Shown here one piece after another: positions 5,138 to 5,956 of a DNA stretch of 5,956 bases. The notes beneath the pieces were generated by a model. The model worked only from the letters and a program-made list of their open reading frames with translations, made no database searches and was not told the DNA's origin. The stretch is taken from assembly GCA_001915545.1 (NCBI GenBank), contig MNQS01000045.1, positions 1-5,956 of the forward strand, written 5' to 3'. The position numbers and the translations under genes were made by a program. The stretch is from Bacteroides sp. 43_108 (GTDB lineage Bacteria > Bacteroidota > Bacteroidia > Bacteroidales > Bacteroidaceae). Numbering within the stretch: position 1 is the stretch's first letter; each line of letters starts with the position of its first letter.

Positions 5138-5176
5138 AAATCTTCCTTTTTTTGCCCTGCACAAAAAGCGTATTTA
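5138..5176 (+). repeat. 39-bp direct repeat upstream of ssb, unit 1
   Basis: This unit aligns without gaps to 5219-5257 with 33 of 39 bases the same. It begins AAATCTTCCTTTT and ends AAAAAGCGTATTTA; the differences lie in the middle. The units are offset by 81 bp. They may be binding sites of a regulator or replication protein, or parts of two tandem promoters. Confidence 0.85.
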
Positions 5177-5218
5177 ACCCGAATTATTTGCTGCCATCTT
5201 CACCAATAAAAAAGTTAC

Positions 5219-5257
5219 AAATCTTCCTTTTTCCGGCTAGCATAAAAAGCGTATTTA
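5219..5257 (+). repeat. 39-bp direct repeat upstream of ssb, unit 2
   Basis: This is the partner of 5138-5176. It ends 85 bp before the ssb ATG. The conserved ends (AAATCTTCCTTTT and AAAAAGCGTATTTA) flank a variable centre (CCGGCTAGC here, TTGCCCTGC in unit 1). The 5106-5342 stretch holds no gene that I can see. Confidence 0.85.
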
Positions 5258-5342
5258 TATCTTTTTTCATGGTGTCCCCCAAAGCCAACAATCAGTTATT
5301 GCACTGTAAAATTGATTAATTAACTTCTAAAAAATCAGAGAT

Positions 5343-5741
5343 ATGAAAAAGATTGAAAATTCATTCGCAGTAACAGGTTTTATCGGTAAGGATGCAGAAA
5401 TCCGTAGTTTTGAAACAGCAAGCGTAGCACGCTTTTCTATCGCGGTCAGCCGTGCAGACAAGACAGGTGAAGAAACCTCTTATGTTTCCGCTTTCATGGG
5501 GATTGAAGCCTGGAGAAAGAATGAAGCACTGGATTCCTTCGATGTATTGAAAAAAGGTGAGCTGATAACCGTTGAAGGCTACTTTAAGCCGGAAGAATGG
5601 ACGGATTCTAAAAGTGGAGAGAAGCGTAACCGCATTGTGATGGTAGCCACCAAGTTTTATCCGGCTCCGGAAAAAGAAGAAGAAAAACCGGATCAGCCTA
5701 AACAGAAGGCTGTCTCTAAAAAGAAAAAAGCAAGCAAATAA
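5343..5741 (+). CDS. ssb: Single-stranded DNA-binding protein (element-type SSB)
   Basis: This 132-residue OB-fold protein binds single-stranded DNA in replication, repair and conjugative transfer. The fold covers about residues 1-107: NSFAVTGFIGKDAEIRSF, ARFSIAVSRA (29-38), SYVSAFMGIEAWRK (46-59), LKKGELITVEGYFKPEEW (69-86), RIVMVATKFYPAP. The C-terminus is unusual: after a Glu/Pro linker it ends in QKAVSKKKKASK, a lysine-rich tail, and lacks the acidic DDDIPF-like tip that recruits partner proteins in housekeeping SSBs. Start ATG 5343 fits the usual SSB N-terminus. It stands alone with about 350 bp of upstream DNA containing two 39-bp repeats, and it ends in a strong terminator. The isolated setting and tail point to a mobile-element copy rather than the chromosomal one. 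Confidence 0.95.
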   Translation: MKKIENSFAVTGFIGKDAEIRSFETASVARFSIAVSRADKTGEETSYVSAFMGIEAWRKNEALDSFDVLKKGELITVEGYFKPEEWTDSKSGEKRNRIVMVATKFYPAPEKEEEKPDQPKQKAVSKKKKASK

Positions 5742-5744
5742 TTG

Positions 5745-5769
5745 AAGCGGCCTTGTGCCGCTTTTTTTT
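5745..5769 (+). terminator. Intrinsic terminator of ssb
   Basis: AAGCGGC (5745-5751) pairs with GCCGCTT (5757-5763), with a 5-nt loop and a run of eight T (5762-5769). It lies 3 nt after the ssb stop codon. It is the only textbook Rho-independent terminator in the window. Confidence 0.92.
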
Positions 5770-5789
5770 GCTATATATCCGAGAGCGTT

Positions 5790-5956
5790 TTTGCGTTCAC
5801 GCAGTATTCTTTCCCACCCTCCCCTTTATTTGAATGACTGTTCTCTTTTCTGGTTTACCCGTAGTCATCCGCTATGCGGCTGATTATGGGTAAACCAGAA
5901 AAGAGAAGTTCCAAACGTGGGCGGGATTGCAATGGTCATCATCCGGAGCTTCGGCA
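5790..5956 (+). repeat. Repeat B, copy 2, with a 20-bp perfect stem
   Basis: This is the second copy of 2495-2660, cut by the window edge. Bases 5841-5860 and 5888-5907 form a perfect 20-bp stem (ends TTCTCTTTTC and GAAAAGAGAA). It encloses 27 nt with an inner hairpin CCGC/GCGG (5869-5872, 5876-5879). It also starts with TTTGCGTTCACGCAG. It begins 20 bp after the ssb terminator. By analogy with copy 1, element X and repeat A, then another gene cluster, are expected beyond the right edge (prediction). Confidence 0.95.

Noticed and set aside
5307..5314. TAAAATTG as the ssb -7 box
   Set aside because: It has one mismatch to TAnnTTTG and no TTTG at the proper distance upstream, so it is too weak to annotate.
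1..5956. CRISPR array, tRNA or rRNA
   Set aside because: Repeats occur only as distant pairs, not as short regular arrays, and no cloverleaf or rRNA signature was seen on either strand by eye.

Overview
The window looks like accessory DNA of a Bacteroidales (Bacteroides, Parabacteroides or Prevotella type) integrative conjugative element or related plasmid. The basis is gene content and style. There is an LPD28-like polyvalent-protein domain, a short N6-type DNA methylase without the NPPY motif, a ComF-like phosphoribosyltransferase, a DUF3873-like/SLOG (DUF1273) fusion and an element-type SSB. Genes are short and AT-rich with few Shine-Dalgarno sites, and one perfect Bacteroides -7 box (TAnnTTTG) is visible. 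No relaxase, tra gene, integrase or transposase is present, so the mobile-element assignment is an inference from gene families and is not proven here.

Layout. Positions 1-94 hold repeat A copy 1, followed by a five-gene plus-strand cluster (129-2375): LPD28-like protein, small hypothetical, N6 methylase-like protein, and two small hypotheticals. About 800 bp without a credible gene follow (2376-3170). This stretch is full of hairpins and contains repeat B copy 1 (2495-2660), structured element X1 (2627-2745) and repeat A copy 2 (3003-3097). Next come a short leader ORF in frame with the next gene, the phosphoribosyltransferase (3171-3689), and 1 nt later the SLOG gene (3691-4305). A second hairpin-rich stretch (4287-4626) carries X2, a diverged relative of X1. 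Between 4612 and 5027 there are only doubtful minus-strand ORFs, with a -7 box upstream. The region before ssb has a third, reduced X-like hairpin and two 39-bp direct repeats. ssb (5343-5741) ends in a classical terminator, and repeat B copy 2 begins after it and runs off the right edge, still identical to copy 1.

How it fits together. Gene clusters appear to be separated by a reused non-coding leader of roughly 600 bp (B, then X, then A). Repeat A lies 25-35 bp ahead of the first ATG of two unrelated clusters. The genes suit a conjugative element establishing itself in a new host: SSB for single-stranded DNA, a methylase-like protein, and nucleotide or base metabolism and sensing (PRTase plus SLOG). 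The main novelty candidate is the repeated structured DNA or RNA. X1 and X2 share a nearly identical linker between two hairpins, yet the hairpin stems differ in sequence while keeping pairing.
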